The notes below the pieces were generated by a model that did no database searches, had not been told where the DNA came from, and was given only the letters and a program-made list of their open reading frames with translations. Positions 13,208-14,305 of a stretch of DNA of 14,305 bases are shown here, in pieces. Within the stretch, counting starts at the first letter, position 1; each line of letters begins with the position of its first letter. Position numbers and translations under genes: made by a program. The DNA lies in contig CAVQQX010000184.1 in NCBI GenBank assembly GCA_963714645.1, forward strand, positions 1-14,305, read 5' to 3'. This DNA comes from RPQJ01 sp963714645. GTDB lineage: Bacteria; Pseudomonadota; Gammaproteobacteria; Steroidobacterales; Steroidobacteraceae.

Positions 13208-13533
13208 ATGGCGACGGTGATCCCGGTGATCGACCCGCGCGGCGAGTTGATCGGGCAGGTGACCCTCGACGCCGTCAAGGCCGTGCCGCGAGACCTCTGG
13301 CCGGTCACGCCCGTGGCGCAGGTCGCCCAGCCGTGTACCACCGATACCGCCGTCCCGGAGAACGAGGACGCGATGGACGCCCTGGGCGTGATGAGCCGCA
13401 CCAACACGCCTCGGCTGCTGGTTGTGGACGGGCGCGGCACCTGCGGGGCGTGCTCTCGCTGCGAGACCTGCTCCAGGCCCTGTCGCTCAAGCTGGAACTG
13501 GAATCCAAGGACCGATACGGGCACGCGGCGTAA
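13208..13533 (+). pseudogene. C-terminal CBS-domain remnant (as in site-2 protease/M50-CBS proteins), frameshifted
   Basis: From 13208 the frame reads TVIPVIDPRGELIGQVTLDA and then ALGVMSRTNTPRLLVVDGRG. The match continues one frame back from 13441 as LRGVLSLRDLLQALSLKLEL, ending at TAA 13531-13533. Together these are CBS-type repeats. The block VPRDLWPVTPVAQVAQPC and the KLELE tail recall the CBS pair that follows the membrane protease domain in many M50 (site-2 protease) proteins, though the protease part is absent. One base appears to be missing at about 13436-13441. An in-frame stop at 13196 and the missing N-terminus show the gene is incomplete at the junction with the TonB receptor. CBS pairs normally bind adenine nucleotides. 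Confidence 0.75.
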
Positions 13534-13544
13534 GGCGGGCATTC

Positions 13545-13591
13545 ATGGGTCTTATGGGTCGTATAGGTCTTATACGACCCAAAAGACCTAT
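13545..13591. repeat. Long imperfect hairpin built from 9-base direct repeats
   Basis: Inner arms GGGTCGTATA (13556-13565) and TATACGACCC (13571-13580) are exact complements around a GGTCT loop. The stem continues outward to 13545 and 13591 with one A/A mismatch and one G-T pair, about 21 base steps in all. The left side is also three tandem 9-mers: GGGTCTTAT, GGGTCGTAT, AGGTCTTAT. It begins 12 bases after the CBS stop, is A+T-rich compared with its surroundings, and could end transcription or be a small dispersed repeat. Confidence 0.8.
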
Positions 13592-13630
13592 AATATCTAT
13601 CTAGCCGGACCCTCCTGCTTCGGGTACACT
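13589..13630 (+). promoter_or_regulatory. Candidate promoter region for the PPK2 gene
   Basis: A perfect TATAAT occurs at 13589-13594, overlapping the outer arm of the hairpin. A second -10-like TACACT is at 13625-13630, giving a leader of about 25-30 bases before the ATG at 13662. Neither has a clear TTGACA upstream, so which one is used cannot be told. Confidence 0.35.
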
Positions 13631-13661
13631 GTGTTTGCACCCGCACTTCAGGAGAACGTCC

Positions 13662-14305
13662 ATGAAGCTCGCCCACAACTTGATGGTGCCGCCCGGCAAG
13701 GCCGTCCGGCTGGACAGGATCGATCCCGATTCGACGCCCGGCTTTGCCGACAAGGCCGAGGCCCAGGCCGTACTGGAACGCAACATCAGCCGGATGTCGG
13801 AGCTGCACTACCTGCTCTATGCCGAGGGCACGCGCAGCCTGCTGGTGGTCTTCCAGGCCATGGACGCCGCCGGCAAGGACGGCGTCATCCGGCACGTGAT
13901 GACCGGCCTGAACCCCCAGGGCTGCCAGGTCACCGCCTTCAAGGCGCCCAACTCGGTCGAGCTGGCCCACGACTTCCTCTGGCGGGTCCACCGCAACGTC
14001 CCCCCGGCCGGCAAGATGGGCATCTTCAACCGCAGCCACTACGAGGACGTGCTGATCGTCCGCGTACACAACCTCGTGCCCAAGGCCGTCTGGTCGCGGC
14101 GATACGAGCACGTCAACGATTTCGAGCAATTGCTCACCGACGGCGGCACGCGGGTGCTGAAGTTCTTCCTGCACATCAGCAAGGACGAGCAGTTGGACCG
14201 CCTCCGCAAGCGACTGGAGGACCCCAGCCGGCAGTGGAAGGTCGACCCCCAGGACTTCGAGGAGCCGGCAAGCACTGGAAGGACTACATGGAGGCCTACG
14301 AGCAG
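13662..14305 (+). CDS. ppk2: PPK2-family polyphosphate kinase/phosphotransferase, 3' end outside the window
   Basis: The ATG at 13662 has AGGAG at 13650-13654, seven bases upstream. PPK2 enzymes transfer phosphate between polyphosphate and nucleotides. The Walker A block FQAMDAAGKDGVIRHVM (about 64-80) and the following blocks TGLNPQGCQVTAFKAPN, HDFLWRVHRNVPPAGKMGIF and NRSHYEDVLIVRVH are characteristic, as is VLKFFLHISKDEQLDRLRKR. Nothing suggests a signal peptide, so it is cytosolic. The family is about 270-300 residues; roughly 215 codons are present. Near 14267 the homology moves one frame back (KHWKDYMEAYEQ reads from 14270 to the edge), as if one G were missing. Which nucleotide is used (PPK2 class) cannot be settled. 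Confidence 0.9.
   Translation, partial: MKLAHNLMVPPGKAVRLDRIDPDSTPGFADKAEAQAVLERNISRMSELHYLLYAEGTRSLLVVFQAMDAAGKDGVIRHVMTGLNPQGCQVTAFKAPNSVELAHDFLWRVHRNVPPAGKMGIFNRSHYEDVLIVRVHNLVPKAVWSRRYEHVNDFEQLLTDGGTRVLKFFLHISKDEQLDRLRKRLEDPSRQWKVDPQDFEEPASTGRTTWRPTS

Noticed and set aside
12529..13533. A single 334-residue protein spanning the TonB receptor and the CBS region
   Set aside because: The one open frame is accidental. The central part (13208-13440) is CBS coding read out of frame, and only the two ends are in their true frames.
13545..13591. The 9-base repeats as a CRISPR array
   Set aside because: The units are far too short, directly abutting and without spacers; no cas gene is near.

Overview
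The window is about two-thirds G+C by eye. Gene content (ECF sigma/zinc-finger anti-sigma pair, TorF-like porin, type Vd patatin, TonB receptor with an EEIVVTA box, MarC and MsrA families) points to a gammaproteobacterium, perhaps near Steroidobacterales, Nevskiales or Xanthomonadales. That placement is inferred from family resemblance only. No rRNA, tRNA, CRISPR array or insertion sequence was found.

Left third (1-7085). After the tail of a porin gene come three overlapping genes: an ECF sigma factor, its membrane anti-sigma factor, and a subtilisin-family (S8) lipoprotein. Convergent to them, on the minus strand, is a two-gene operon for a c-type haem lipoprotein and a haem-bearing outer-membrane beta-barrel protein. 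Divergent from that operon is a large lipoprotein with a TIGR03118 domain, an Ig-like domain and a C-terminal haem module homologous to the one in the minus-strand lipoprotein. The strongest result of this reading is a two-part element, TGAACC, 15-16 bases, GGCACTCAC. It occurs three times, each time correctly placed and oriented ahead of one of these transcription units: the sigma operon, the minus-strand haem operon and the TIGR03118 gene. The simplest reading is that the sigma factor controls its own operon and a neighbouring cytochrome/porin regulon, with the S8 protease and a propeptide-like anti-sigma domain as possible signalling parts.

Middle (7086-12612). This is mostly ordinary chromosome: msrA, a MarC-family membrane protein, an ICMT-like methyltransferase overlapping a small kinase-like protein, an 80-residue conserved-looking protein, and a patatin/POTRA/barrel outer-membrane protein. 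Several starts lie six bases after a -10-like hexamer, which suggests leaderless mRNAs.

Right end (12613-14305). A TonB-dependent receptor begins normally but breaks off near 13206. At the same point the sequence becomes the C-terminal CBS domains of another protein, itself lacking its N-terminus and carrying a one-base frameshift. A strong hairpin with 9-base direct repeats follows, then a PPK2 polyphosphate kinase gene that also has a probable one-base frameshift near the window edge. Codon style changes at this junction, so it is either a recombination or transfer boundary or an assembly chimera.
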